This document shows, piece after piece, positions 24,695-33,508 of a stretch of DNA of 64,000 nucleotides. Source of the stretch: Opitutia bacterium Tous-C1TDCM (GTDB lineage: Bacteria > Verrucomicrobiota > Verrucomicrobiia > Opitutales > Opitutaceae); contig NEUS01000001.1 of the NCBI GenBank assembly GCA_002288455.1, forward strand, positions 1 through 64,000, in the 5' to 3' direction. The notes beneath the pieces are model-generated. The model was not told the DNA's origin. It made no database searches and worked only from the letters and a program-made list of their open reading frames with translations. How positions within the stretch are numbered: position 1 is the first letter of the stretch; each line of letters begins with the position of its first letter. The translations under genes and the position numbers were made by a program.

Positions 24695-24751
24695 AAAAGC
24701 CGTCACTGACCACCGCCAAGCCCGACTCACCCGAGTCGGGCTTTTTGTTTT
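24646..24751 (+). promoter_or_regulatory. Candidate attenuator: antiterminator plus intrinsic terminator
   Basis: The terminator consists of arms AGCCCGACTC (24719-24728) and GAGTCGGGCT (24733-24742), loop ACCC, then TTTTTGTTTT. The segment 24646-24657 (GTCGGCTTGGCG) can pair with 24714-24726 (CGCCAAGCCCGAC) with one bulged base. This would occupy the 5' terminator arm and prevent termination. The hairpin ends about 50 nt before the methyltransferase start. The layout matches the ilvA attenuator at 61219-61357. Confidence 0.55.
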
Positions 24752-24798
24752 CCCGAATTCCCGATCCCGCACCACGTGACCCAACTCCTCCCGCTCCC

Positions 24799-25557
24799 AT
24801 GTCCGCCCTCGCTCTCGCTCCCGCCCCCCGGTCCCGGACCGGATTGATCCCCGCGCCCGCGCCCGAACTCCAACTGCCCGGCGTCGCCTTCTTCGGGCGT
24901 TCGCTCGCCGAATACGCGCAGTTCTTTGCGCTCGATCCGGCCGCCTTGCGCGGCCGCGATGTGCTCGATGTCGCCGCCGGCCCGTCCTCTTTCACTGCCG
25001 AGGCGTGTGCGCGGCGGATCGTCGCCGTCGCCGTCGATCCGTGGTACGACCGCACGGTCGCCGAGTTGACCGCGCAGGTGCAGGCCGACTACGCGCGCAT
25101 GGCGGCGCAGATGCTCGCGCAGCCGCGGCTCTTCCGGCTGAAGGCGTTTCCCTCGCTCGCGGCGGCCGAGGCGGATCGCCGCGGTGCGGCGGAGCGGTTT
25201 CTCTCCGACTACGCGACGCACTTCATTCGCAACCGCTATGTCGGCGCGGCGCTGCCGCGGCTGCCGTTTTTCGACGGGACCTTCGACCTCGTGCTGTGCG
25301 CGCACCTGCTGTTCGTCTACGCGGCGCGCTTCGACTACGACTGGCATCTGGCGGCGTGCCGCGAACTTGTCCGCGTGACGGCCGACGAAGTGCGCATCCA
25401 TCCGCTGTGCGGTTTGGACGGGCGGCCGTATCCGGCACTGGCGCGGTTGCGCCGCGAGCTGCGGGAAGCCGGCATCGCGAGCGAGGTGCGGGCGGTGGAC
25501 TACGAATTCTTTGCCGGCGCCCACTCCATGCTCGTGCTGCGGAGGGCCGCCGCATGA
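24799..25557 (+). CDS. Class I SAM-dependent methyltransferase-like protein
   Basis: 252 residues. The SAM-binding motif I is 'DVLDVAAGPSSFTAEA' followed by an acidic turn ('VAVDPWYD'), and motif IV-like 'FDGTFDLVLCAHLLFVYA' is present. The C-terminal half continues as a Rossmann methyltransferase ('LAACRELVRVTADEVRIHPL'). The methyl acceptor is unknown. The stop codon overlaps the ATG of the following gene (ATGA), so the two are coupled. A possible attenuator lies immediately upstream. Confidence 0.75.
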   Translation: MSALALAPAPRSRTGLIPAPAPELQLPGVAFFGRSLAEYAQFFALDPAALRGRDVLDVAAGPSSFTAEACARRIVAVAVDPWYDRTVAELTAQVQADYARMAAQMLAQPRLFRLKAFPSLAAAEADRRGAAERFLSDYATHFIRNRYVGAALPRLPFFDGTFDLVLCAHLLFVYAARFDYDWHLAACRELVRVTADEVRIHPLCGLDGRPYPALARLRRELREAGIASEVRAVDYEFFAGAHSMLVLRRAAA

Positions 25558-25910
25558 GCGCCACCGGACTCGCCCGCACCCCGGAACCGCCGTACTACGC
25601 GGTCATCTTCACTTCGAAACGCGCCGCGACCGACGACGCGGGCTACGGCGCCGTCGCGCAGCGCATGGTCGATCTTGGTTCGCGTTACGACGGATTCCTC
25701 GGGATCGAGAGCGCGAGGGGCGCCGACGGCGTCGGCATCACCGTGAGCTATTGGCGCGACGAGGCGGCGTTGCTGGCGTGGAAGCGCGACACCGAGCACC
25801 AGAAGGCGCAGCAAGGGGGCCGGGCGGCATGGTACGAGGCTTACGAAGTGCGGATCGCGAAGGTCGAACGCGCCTACCGTTTCGCCGCGGACCCGGCGGC
25901 GCAGGCGTGA
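25554..25910 (+). CDS. Antibiotic biosynthesis monooxygenase (ABM)-domain protein
   Basis: 118 residues, a single dimeric alpha-beta barrel (ABM) domain: 'YYAVIFTSKRA', 'GFLGIESARGADGVGITVSYWRDEAALLAWKRDTEHQKAQ', 'WYEAYEVRIAKVERAYRF'. The W-x-H-type segment 'WKRDTEHQ' is typical of YqjZ-like members. Such proteins are small oxygenases or stress proteins. It overlaps the methyltransferase gene by 4 nt and is 45 nt before the phosphorylase gene. Confidence 0.85.
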   Translation: MSATGLARTPEPPYYAVIFTSKRAATDDAGYGAVAQRMVDLGSRYDGFLGIESARGADGVGITVSYWRDEAALLAWKRDTEHQKAQQGGRAAWYEAYEVRIAKVERAYRFAADPAAQA

Positions 25911-25955
25911 CAAGGGCGGGTTGCGTCGGCGCGGGCCCGGTGGTGGGGTGAAGCC

Positions 25956-27260
25956 ATGTTCCCCCAGCACATCATCGCCCGCAAACGCGACGGCCACGCG
26001 CTGACGCGGGCGGAAATCCAGGCCTTTGTGCGCGGCGCGACGGACGGCTCATGGGCCGACTACCAGCTCAGCGCGCTGCTGATGGCGATTTTCCTCCGCG
26101 GCATGACGCCGGAGGAAACGGCGGCGTACACGGATGCGATGATGCATTCGGGGACGGTGGCGGATCTCTCGGCGGTGCCGGGGATCAAGGTCGACAAGCA
26201 CTCGACGGGCGGCGTGGGCGACAAGATTTCCATTCCGCTGGCGCCGCTCGTCGTCGCCTGCGGCGTCCCGGTCCCGATGATCAGCGGCCGCGGCCTCGGC
26301 CACTCGGGCGGCACGCTCGACAAACTGGAATCGATCCCCGGTTTCCGCACCGACCTGTCGCTGGCGGAGTACGGCGCGCAGATCGCGCGCATCGGCTGCG
26401 CGCTCATCGGCCAGACCAAGGACCTCGCGCCGTCGGACAAGAAACTCTACGCGCTGCGCGATGTGACGGCGACGGTGGAGTGCATCCCGCTGATCTGCGG
26501 TTCGATCCTTTCGAAGAAACTCGCCGAGGGCATCGATGCGCTCGTGCTCGACGTGAAGTTCGGCCGCGGAGCGTTCATGAAGCGGAAGGCCGACGCGCGG
26601 GCATTGGCGGAGGCGCTGGTCGCCGTCGGCCGTGCCGGCGGCAAACAGGTGCGTGCGGTGCTCACCGGCATGGACCAGCCGCTCGGCCGGACGGTGGGCA
26701 ACGCGTTGGAAGTGGCGGAATCGATCGCGTGCCTGCGCGGGGCGGGGCCAGCCGATGTGATGGAAGTCACGTACACGCTCGGGGCGCACATGCTGGTGCT
26801 CGGCGGCGTCGCCCCGGACGAAACGGCCGCGCGGCGGAAACTCGAGGCGGCGATCGCGGATGGATCGGCGTTGGCAAAATTCCGGGAGATCGTGGTGGCG
26901 CAGGGCGGCGACGGCCTAGTGGTCGACGAGCCGGCGCGGCTGCCGCAGGCGCGGCTGCAGGTGGCGGTGCCGGCGCGGCGGGCGGGCACGGTGGCGGAGG
27001 TCGACGCGATGGAAATTGCGTTGGCGGCGCTGCGCCTCGGCGCGGGCCGGGCGCGGGCGGAGGACAAAGTCGATCCGGCCGTCGGCGTAAGCGGGCTCTG
27101 CAAGATCGGCGAAACGGTCGCGGCCGGTGCGCCGCTCGCCGTGATCCATGCGAACGACGAGGCGGCGTTGGCCGCGGCGCAGGCCCAGGTGGCGGCGGCG
27201 ATCCGGATCGGCGCCGGCCCGGTCGCGGTGCCGGAACTGATCGGCGAGACGCTGCGCTGA
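25956..27260 (+). CDS. Thymidine/pyrimidine-nucleoside phosphorylase
   Basis: 434 residues. The family signature 'SGRGLGHSGGTLDKLESIPG' is intact, with the phosphate-binding 'DKHSTGGVGDKISIPLAPLV', 'SKKLAEGIDALVLDVKFGRGAFMK' and the C-terminal barrel-sandwich domain ('VGLCKIGETVAAGAPLAVIHAND'-like). It phosphorolyses thymidine, deoxyuridine or uridine to the base and (deoxy)ribose 1-phosphate. The deoxyribose branch would feed DeoC at 14590 after a phosphopentomutase step not encoded here. DeoA and Pdp cannot be separated by eye. Confidence 0.9.
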   Translation: MFPQHIIARKRDGHALTRAEIQAFVRGATDGSWADYQLSALLMAIFLRGMTPEETAAYTDAMMHSGTVADLSAVPGIKVDKHSTGGVGDKISIPLAPLVVACGVPVPMISGRGLGHSGGTLDKLESIPGFRTDLSLAEYGAQIARIGCALIGQTKDLAPSDKKLYALRDVTATVECIPLICGSILSKKLAEGIDALVLDVKFGRGAFMKRKADARALAEALVAVGRAGGKQVRAVLTGMDQPLGRTVGNALEVAESIACLRGAGPADVMEVTYTLGAHMLVLGGVAPDETAARRKLEAAIADGSALAKFREIVVAQGGDGLVVDEPARLPQARLQVAVPARRAGTVAEVDAMEIALAALRLGAGRARAEDKVDPAVGVSGLCKIGETVAAGAPLAVIHANDEAALAAAQAQVAAAIRIGAGPVAVPELIGETLR

Positions 27261-27277
27261 GCCGGCGGGCGGGGAGA

Positions 27278-27362
27278 AGTTGAGAGTTGGGAGCTCGTGC
27301 CGGACCCCTGCGGACCGGTCCGCTTTCCGGGCCTTCAACTTTCACCCTTCAACTTTCAACTG
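27278..27362. repeat. Inverted pair of heptad arrays with core
   Basis: Left AGTTGAGAGTTGGGAGCTCG (27278-27297), right CTTCAACTTTCACCCTTCAA and onward (27333-27362), inverted around a GC-rich core of about 35 nt. It sits between the convergent phosphorylase and HDOD genes, 17 and 24 nt from their stop codons. The core resembles that of 31283-31402. Confidence 0.65.
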
Positions 27363-27386
27363 CGGGCGCGGCGCAGCCGCGCCCGC

Positions 27387-29006
27387 TCACGCGGCGGCCG
27401 CGGTGTCGGTGGTGACGCCGGCGAGGATCTGGCGGACGAGGGCGAGTTGCGGCGCGGCGAGGTTCACGCGGCGGGGCGAGCCCCAGCCGAGGAGCGCGAT
27501 GGCGGTCGTCTTGGCGTCGAGGCGGAGCGGCACCAGTGCGACGGCCCGCGGGGTGACGGCGGCGCTGCGCCACCAGGCCGGCAGGTAGGGTTGGATCGAC
27601 GGCTCGCGCGTGTCGTGCAGCACGACGACCTCCTGGCGGGTGAGGCAGACGCCGAAGACACTGCGTTCGTCGGAGCGGACGGCGGCGTTGCCCTTCAGGG
27701 TCTTCCATTCGGGGCCGGTGCCGGCGGTGAGGGTGAGCGAGGCGCCGCCGGGGAGGCGTTCGATGAGCCAGCAGGTGTCGGCCTGGGCGGAGTCGCGGGC
27801 GAGGGCGAGCGTGGTGGAAAGGGAATTGGCGGCGGGCGGCGTAGGTTGCGCGGCGAAGGCGCCGGCGCGCTCGAGGGCGGCATCCCAGGGCTCGGTCGGC
27901 GGGGCTTCAGCCAGCATCGGCTCCAGCTCCGGTGCGGCGGCGGCGACATTGTCCGGCCAAGCGGGCGCGGCGGCAACGGTTTCGCCGGCGGCTGTTTCCG
28001 GGGCGGAGGCGGACCTCGCGGGGCGTGCCGGCGGCGGCGGTTCGGTGACGGGCGCGTGGTTGGGATTTAGATGGTAGGCGTGGACGCGGATCCGGCGCAG
28101 GCCGGCCGTCGGCAGGGAGGCGAGACCGCTGACGGAGACGAAGTTTTGCAGGCGGTCGCCGGTTTTCAGCATGACCGGAGCGACGAGGGCTTCGGCGCTG
28201 GGCAAGATGAGGTCGAAGGTCTTGGCGATCTCGCGCGCGCGGTGGGCGAAGGCGTCGCAGCCCATGCCGGTGTCGAGGGCGTTGCGGGCGAGGCGGCTGC
28301 CGAGTTCGGTGACGCAGAGCAGGCGGGTGTCGTAGGTGGTGGCGGTGCCGGCGAAGGATTCGGGCGAGCAATCGCGGAGGGCGCGGGAAACGTCTTCGGG
28401 GAGTTTGGCGGCGACGAGGAGCTTGCGCGTCAGCTCCATCGGCGTGAGGCCGAACAGACCGCGCCAAGCGATATCGGCGGGCTTGGTTTTCAACCGCTCG
28501 TGGGCGGCGCGCGTGTGCTCGATCGAGACGATGGGCAGAACGAGTTCGCCGAAGTGCCGGAGCGTGGCGCAGGCGAAGGCGACGTCGGGGTCGATGGTGC
28601 CGAGTTGTTCGGCGCAGCCCTGGGCGACGAGACCTGAGGTGAGGGCGAGGGCGGCGGCCTCGCGCTGCTCGGGGTGATTGCGGCCGCGGCCGTTTTTCTC
28701 GAGCAGAAGGAGCGAGACCGCGAGGCTGCGGATGCGGGTGAAGCCGACGTGATGGATGGCCTGCTGGACCGTCGCAATCGGGGCGATGCCCGGGTTGTGC
28801 GTGAGGGTGTTGGCGGCGGTGATGACCTTGGCGAGGACGGTGGCGTCCTTTTCGATCACAACCGCGAGTTCGGAGAGAGAGACTTTATAGATGTCGGTCG
28901 AGAGCGTTTCGATCAGCTCCAGCAATTCCGGCAGACCGGCGGCGGCGCCGGATTTCAGCGCCGTCTGGGCACGGTCGAAGGTCTGTTGGGCCGAGAGGGG
29001 CGTCAC
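27387..29006 (-). CDS. HDOD-domain protein with C-terminal GAF-like domain
   Basis: 539 residues. Residues about 15-225 form an HDOD domain ('LPELLELIETLSTDIYKVSLSELAVVIEKDATVLAKVITAANT', split across the usual helices, then 'QQAIHHVGFTRIRSLAVSLLL'). This is an HD-GYP relative without the HD metal residues. A Pro/Ala-rich linker (about 325-395) leads to a GAF-like domain ('LALARDSAQADTCWLIERL', 'VCLTRQEVVVLHDTREP'). Such proteins are cytoplasmic signalling factors without known enzyme activity. The preceding minus-strand gene ends 120 nt upstream. Confidence 0.85.
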   Translation of the reverse strand: MTPLSAQQTFDRAQTALKSGAAAGLPELLELIETLSTDIYKVSLSELAVVIEKDATVLAKVITAANTLTHNPGIAPIATVQQAIHHVGFTRIRSLAVSLLLLEKNGRGRNHPEQREAAALALTSGLVAQGCAEQLGTIDPDVAFACATLRHFGELVLPIVSIEHTRAAHERLKTKPADIAWRGLFGLTPMELTRKLLVAAKLPEDVSRALRDCSPESFAGTATTYDTRLLCVTELGSRLARNALDTGMGCDAFAHRAREIAKTFDLILPSAEALVAPVMLKTGDRLQNFVSVSGLASLPTAGLRRIRVHAYHLNPNHAPVTEPPPPARPARSASAPETAAGETVAAAPAWPDNVAAAAPELEPMLAEAPPTEPWDAALERAGAFAAQPTPPAANSLSTTLALARDSAQADTCWLIERLPGGASLTLTAGTGPEWKTLKGNAAVRSDERSVFGVCLTRQEVVVLHDTREPSIQPYLPAWWRSAAVTPRAVALVPLRLDAKTTAIALLGWGSPRRVNLAAPQLALVRQILAGVTTDTAAAA

Positions 29007-29046
29007 GCAGCCCCAATCATCGGCGCGGCGGGGGAAAGCTGTATGG

Positions 29047-29124
29047 GAAAGCTCTAAGCTCTAAGCTCTAAGCTCTAAGCTCTCTGTCTTCCGCTTACTG
29101 CTTTAGGCTTACAGCTTACAGCTT
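29047..29124. repeat. Inverted heptad arrays (TAAGCTC family)
   Basis: AAGCTCT is repeated four to five times (29049-29083). It faces an inverted array of GCTTACA-type units (29092-29124) across a very short spacer. Relative of the element at 455-601; both contain TTCCGCTTACTGC. It starts 2 nt beyond the stop codon of the phosphoesterase gene on the minus strand. Confidence 0.7.
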
Positions 29125-29126
29125 GA

Positions 29127-30176
29127 TCACATCTTCTTCGCCGGCGGAGCCGGGGCCGGGATGGTCGGCAGCGGGTTGCCGGGGACGAGCAGGGGGCCGG
29201 CGAGGAAGACGCGGGGGGAGGCGGGGTCGACCGTGACGAGGACGGCGTGGAAGTCGCCGGCGCCGAAGGTTTCGAGGCGGGTCACGTTGGGTACGGGGTC
29301 GGCGTCGCGGCGCAGGCGGATGCCGGGTTCGAGGCGGTAGCGGTGTTCGTCGGCGTGGACGAGCAGGACGGGTTTGCCGAAGGCGCGGGCCTCGGTTTCG
29401 AGGGCGGCGAGGACGGCGGTGAAGCCGGGGTCATGGGTGGGACCGCCGTTTGCGGAAACGGCATTGGCCTGGAAGAAAAACGCGACGCCCGGGGCGGCGG
29501 TGCGCGTCGCTTCGGCGAACACGGCGCGGAGCCAGGCGACATTGGCGGCTTCGCGGGCGCGCCATTCCTCGACGGCGCCGGGGAACTTGGGCTGGTGGTT
29601 GTTGGCGCTGCCGACGAGGTGGAGGGTGGCGAAAATCACGCCGCCGCGGGACCAGCGCGCGTTTTCGACGTAGGCGGCGAAAGCGGGATCGCGGCGCTGG
29701 GTGACGAGGTCGAGCGGTTGCGCGCCGCGGCTGCGTTCGTCGGCGAAGAAGGTGCGGCGGAGGAAGGCGAGGCGTTCCTGCGGCTCGTGGCCGGAGCGGT
29801 GGGCGTCGGTCCATTCGTTGTCGCCGGGCGTATAGACGAGTGCGGTGGAGAACGTGTCGAACTCCGCGCGGCGCTTCAGGTAGAGGGCGTCGGTGGCATC
29901 CTCTTCGCCGCCGAAGATGTCGCCGAGATGGACGGAAAACGCGGGGCGGTGGCGGTTGATTTCGGCGATGACGCGGGCGAAGCCTTCCTGGCTGCCGGGG
30001 AGCCGGCCGTAGGGCATGCAACCGACGGCGGCGAACGTGAACCGCGCGGACGCGGCGGGGGCGGGGGCCGAGGGTGTCGCGGGCGGCGTGGCGGCGAAAC
30101 CGGACCACGGCAACAAGGCGCACAGGGCCGCGAGCACGGCACCGCGGAACGACACAACGACGGGGCGGGGAAGCAT
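29127..30176 (-). CDS. Secreted metallophosphoesterase-like protein
   Basis: 349 residues with signal peptide (about 1-28). Calcineurin-type elements are visible: 'FSVHLGDIFGGEEDA' (GD motif), 'YTPGDNEWTDA' (GDNE motif, metal and catalytic Asn) and 'VLLVHADEH' (late His motif, H-x-D/E-H). The first D-x-H is replaced by 'AAVGCMPYG', so the metal site may be altered. It probably acts in the periplasm; substrate unknown. ATG 30176 begins the signal peptide; the frame is open further upstream without a better start. Confidence 0.78.
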   Translation of the reverse strand: MLPRPVVVSFRGAVLAALCALLPWSGFAATPPATPSAPAPAASARFTFAAVGCMPYGRLPGSQEGFARVIAEINRHRPAFSVHLGDIFGGEEDATDALYLKRRAEFDTFSTALVYTPGDNEWTDAHRSGHEPQERLAFLRRTFFADERSRGAQPLDLVTQRRDPAFAAYVENARWSRGGVIFATLHLVGSANNHQPKFPGAVEEWRAREAANVAWLRAVFAEATRTAAPGVAFFFQANAVSANGGPTHDPGFTAVLAALETEARAFGKPVLLVHADEHRYRLEPGIRLRRDADPVPNVTRLETFGAGDFHAVLVTVDPASPRVFLAGPLLVPGNPLPTIPAPAPPAKKM

Positions 30177-30330
30177 GGCGGGGAAGGCGGGAGCGTCGCG
30201 GCGCGACGGCGACGGCGCAAGGTTGCGCTCGTCACAAACCCGCGGCGACGCGGTGACGCCGTGCCGCACTCGCGGTCGCCGGCTTGGTTTTTGGTGGGCT
30301 TGAGGCGGGGTTTGCGGCCTGCTGGGCACG

Positions 30331-31278
30331 ATGCTGCCTACGTCATCCGGCTCGTTCCCGCTTTTCCGCATCTTCGGGATCCAAGTTTACCTGCACTGGT
30401 GGTGGTTCCTGTTCGCCGTGGTGGAGCTGTCGGTGCGGCGCAATCCGTACTCGTCGATCGGCTGGAAGGTCGCGGAGTATGTGGCCGTCTTCGTCATCGT
30501 GCTGCTGCACGAGTTCGGCCACGCGCTGGCGTGCCGGCAGACCGGCGGCAAGGCGGACAAGATCATTTTGTGGCCCCTCGGCGGCGTGGCCTTTGTGCAA
30601 CCGCCGCCGCGGCCGGGGGCCGAACTGTGGAGCATCGCGGCCGGCCCGCTGGTCAACGTGCTGCTGATCCCGGTGATTCTCGGCGCGATGTGGGCGCGGA
30701 CGCAGTTCCAGATCGGCGACGCCTCCGTCGATGTGCGGATATTTTTGGGTGCGCTCTTTTGGATCAATCTCAGCCTGCTCATCTTCAATATGCTCCCCGT
30801 CTACCCGCTCGATGGCGGCCAGATATTGCGGTCGCTGCTGTGGTACGGGGTGGGGCGGGCGCGCAGTCTTTATTTTGCCACGATCGCCGGCTTCGTCGGT
30901 ATCGCGGTGATCGCCGCCTATTTCATCTGGTCGAATCCCAACCGCGCGCTCTTCGTGCTGCTGATGGGCGGCTTTCTCGCCTCGCAATGCCTCGCGAGTT
31001 TCCGCCACGCGCAGGCGCTCCTGCAACTGGAGAAACTGCCGCGCCATGCCGGCGTGAAATGCCCCGAATGCGGCGAGCGTCCGCCCGGCGGCCCGATCTG
31101 GGCCTGCGGCGCCTGCGGCAACCGCTTCGATCCGTTTTCGACCCAGGGCGTGTGCCCGCACTGCTCGTCCGTGCAGCCGACGATTCCCTGCCTGCACTGC
31201 GGCACCGCCTCGACGCGCGAGCGCTGGGGCATCGTGCGCAGTGGCGGCGCGGGTTCGCCGCCGGTGATTGATGTGTAG
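30331..31278 (+). CDS. Site-2 protease-like M50 metallopeptidase with C-terminal zinc ribbons
   Basis: 315 residues. The zinc site of M50 intramembrane proteases is present: 'HEFGHAL' (about 67-73) within the second helix, and 'YPLDGGQ' (about 155-161) for the third ligand. About six membrane helices are predicted. The C-terminal 70 residues hold two to three CxxC zinc-ribbon pairs ('KCPECGERPP', 'WACGACGNRF', 'VCPHCSS', 'PCLHCGT'), an extra soluble domain facing the cytoplasm. It resembles rhomboid/S2P-like stand-alone proteases with a zinc-ribbon tail; the substrate is unknown. Confidence 0.88.
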   Translation: MLPTSSGSFPLFRIFGIQVYLHWWWFLFAVVELSVRRNPYSSIGWKVAEYVAVFVIVLLHEFGHALACRQTGGKADKIILWPLGGVAFVQPPPRPGAELWSIAAGPLVNVLLIPVILGAMWARTQFQIGDASVDVRIFLGALFWINLSLLIFNMLPVYPLDGGQILRSLLWYGVGRARSLYFATIAGFVGIAVIAAYFIWSNPNRALFVLLMGGFLASQCLASFRHAQALLQLEKLPRHAGVKCPECGERPPGGPIWACGACGNRFDPFSTQGVCPHCSSVQPTIPCLHCGTASTRERWGIVRSGGAGSPPVIDV

Positions 31279-31282
31279 GGGG

Positions 31283-31402
31283 AGTTGAGCGTTGAGAGTT
31301 GAGAGCGGAAACGGGCCCATGTCCGGGACTCCTGTGGTCTACGAAGACTTTCCGTCGGTTGCGGATCGGTCTCTCAACTCTCATCTCTCACCTCTCAACT
31401 GC
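31283..31402. repeat. Inverted pair of GTTGAGAG heptad arrays with core
   Basis: Left AGTTGAGCGTTGAGAGTTGA and onward (31283-31308). Right CTCTCAACTCTCATCTCTCA and onward (31371-31402), inverted. The edge GATCGGT (31364-31370) matches, in reverse, the ACCGATC edge at 33552. It starts 4 nt after the protease stop codon. Confidence 0.7.
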
Positions 31403-31483
31403 CGGCGCCCGCGCCGCGGGAGCCGGCCGACAGCTTTCCGGAACAAAGGGACTGGCCTCGCCGTCGCTCCGGGTTCAACACTC

Positions 31484-33508
31484 GTGATCTTTCCCGCCGT
31501 GAGTTCCCTCCGCCGTTTCGCCTCCGCCTTGCTCCTCGTTGCCGTCCTGCTGCCGGCCTTGCGCGCCCAGACTGTTCCGACCGTCACCGCGCCGCTCCCC
31601 GCGCGCTCGCTGCTCGTCGGCGGGGCCGCCGCCACCGTCGACCTGCGCAACCATTTCGGCCTGCCCGGCGTGACCGGCCAAGTCGTCCAGCTCGACACCG
31701 TGCTCGGGCGCTTCAACTTCGAGCTCTTCGACGACACGCCCCTCTCGAAAGCCAACTTTTTGGCCTACGTCGCCTCCGAGCGCTACAACGGCACGATCAT
31801 CCACCGCTCGGTCGCTAATTTCGTGATCCAGGGCGGCGGGTACTTCGCCCGCACGACCTTCGAGCACATCCCGGTCTTCGCCGCCGTGCGCAACGAATAC
31901 CGCCGTTCCAATCTCCGCGGCACCGTCGCCATGGCCAAGGTCGGCGGCAACCCCGACAGCGCGACCAGCGAGTGGTTCGTCAACCTCGGCGACAACTCCG
32001 CCAACCTCGACAACCAGAACGGCGGTTTCACCGTCTTCGCCCGCGTGCTCGGCGCCGGCATGAACGTCGTCGACGCCATCGCCGCCCTGCCGCGTTTCAA
32101 TATCAACGGCACCGCTTTCAGCGAATTGCCGCTGCGCGATGTCGCCGCGAACCAGTCCAGCGTCGAGGTCCGCAACATGGTCGTCGTCAACAGCGTCGCC
32201 GCCATCCCCGTCTACCCGCCCGCGGCGCGTTCGGTGATCACGTTCCTCGCCCAGAGCTCCAATCCCGCCGTCGCCACCGTCATCCTCAACGGCAGCACGC
32301 TCACCGTTTCCCCCCTCGGCCTCGGCTCCGCCACGATCACGGTGCGCGCGACCGACACCAACAACGCCATCGCCGACGCCACCTTCGCCGTCGAGGTCAC
32401 CGCCGGCATCGCCATCGTCACCCCGCCGCAGTCCCGCCACGTCGCCCCCGGCACGGCCGTGACTTTTAGCGTGCTCGCGCAGAGCCCCGCCGCCCTGACG
32501 TATCAGTGGCGCAAGGACGGCGTCGCCCTCCCCGGCGCCACCGCCGCGAGCTTCGCGATTCCCGCCGCGGCCGCCGGCGACATGGGCTTCTACTCCGTCG
32601 CGCTCACCTCCGGCGGCGCCACGACGGTCACCGATGCCGCCGCTCTCACCGTCAGCGTGCCCGGCACGAGCCGGCTCGTGAACGTGTCCACGCGCGGCAG
32701 CGTGCGCGCGGGCGAGCCGCTCACCCCGGGCTTCGTGATGCGCGGCACCGGCACCAAGAATCTCGTCGTCCGCGCCGTCGGCCCGACGCTCGGCGTCTTC
32801 GGCGTGGGCGGCGCCCTCGCCGACCCGAAGATGGACGTCATTCCCCTCGGCCAAAGCACCGTGATCCTCGCCAACGACGACTGGGGCACGGCCCCGGCGG
32901 CCGAGGTCGTCGCCCTCGAGGCCCGCAGCGCCTCCGTCGGCGCCTTCGCGCTCACCCGCGGCTCCAAAGATGCCGCCGCCCTCGCATCCCTGCCCGTCAC
33001 CGGCAGCGGCGGCTACACCGTGAGCATCACGCCCGCCGGCGGCGCGACCGCCGGCACCGCCCTCGCCGAGATCTACGATGCCGACGGCCTCGCCGCCCCG
33101 GTCCGATTGATCAACGTCTCCACGCTCGGCGCCGTGACGGCCGACGGCCTCACCCCCGGTTTTGTGATCGGCGGCACGGCGCCGAAGCTCCTCCTCATCC
33201 GCGCCGTCGGCCCGGCCCTGAGCGGTGCTCCTTTCAACGTCGACGGCGCGCTCGCCGACCCGCAGCTGACGATTTTCCCGTTGGGCAAAGATTTCGCCGT
33301 CGCGACGAACAACGACTGGGGCGACGGCGGCCAGACCGCGACCTTGCAGGCGGCGTTTGCCTCGGCCGGCGCCTTCGCGCTGCCCGCCGGCGGCAAAGAT
33401 GCGGCCGTGCTCGTCCGCCTCCCGCCCGGCGCCTACACGGCCGTGGCCTCGGGCGTCGGCGGCACGATCGGCCGCGCCCTCGTCGAGGTGTACGATCTCG
33501 ATCCGTGA
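31484..33508 (+). CDS. Secreted cyclophilin-type peptidyl-prolyl isomerase with Ig-like and repeat domains
   Basis: About 674 residues from GTG 31484 (a second GTG at 31499 is equally possible; no ATG fits). A signal peptide (RFASALLLVAVLLPALRA) is followed by a cyclophilin domain (about 65-235): 'GRFNFELFDDTPLSKANFLAYV', 'GTIIHRSVANFVIQGGGY', 'GTVAMAK...DSATSEWFVNLGDNSANLD', 'GFTVFARVLGAGMNVVDAI'. These are the core of a PPIase, though the catalytic Arg segment is partly changed. Then come a cadherin/BIG-like region, an Ig-like domain ('QSPAALTYQWRKDGVALPGATA'), and two copies of a module of about 130 residues starting 'LVNVSTRG'/'LINVSTLG' and containing 'PGFV(M/I)(R/G)GT'. It folds or anchors extracellular proteins. 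Confidence 0.82.
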   Translation: MIFPAVSSLRRFASALLLVAVLLPALRAQTVPTVTAPLPARSLLVGGAAATVDLRNHFGLPGVTGQVVQLDTVLGRFNFELFDDTPLSKANFLAYVASERYNGTIIHRSVANFVIQGGGYFARTTFEHIPVFAAVRNEYRRSNLRGTVAMAKVGGNPDSATSEWFVNLGDNSANLDNQNGGFTVFARVLGAGMNVVDAIAALPRFNINGTAFSELPLRDVAANQSSVEVRNMVVVNSVAAIPVYPPAARSVITFLAQSSNPAVATVILNGSTLTVSPLGLGSATITVRATDTNNAIADATFAVEVTAGIAIVTPPQSRHVAPGTAVTFSVLAQSPAALTYQWRKDGVALPGATAASFAIPAAAAGDMGFYSVALTSGGATTVTDAAALTVSVPGTSRLVNVSTRGSVRAGEPLTPGFVMRGTGTKNLVVRAVGPTLGVFGVGGALADPKMDVIPLGQSTVILANDDWGTAPAAEVVALEARSASVGAFALTRGSKDAAALASLPVTGSGGYTVSITPAGGATAGTALAEIYDADGLAAPVRLINVSTLGAVTADGLTPGFVIGGTAPKLLLIRAVGPALSGAPFNVDGALADPQLTIFPLGKDFAVATNNDWGDGGQTATLQAAFASAGAFALPAGGKDAAVLVRLPPGAYTAVASGVGGTIGRALVEVYDLDP

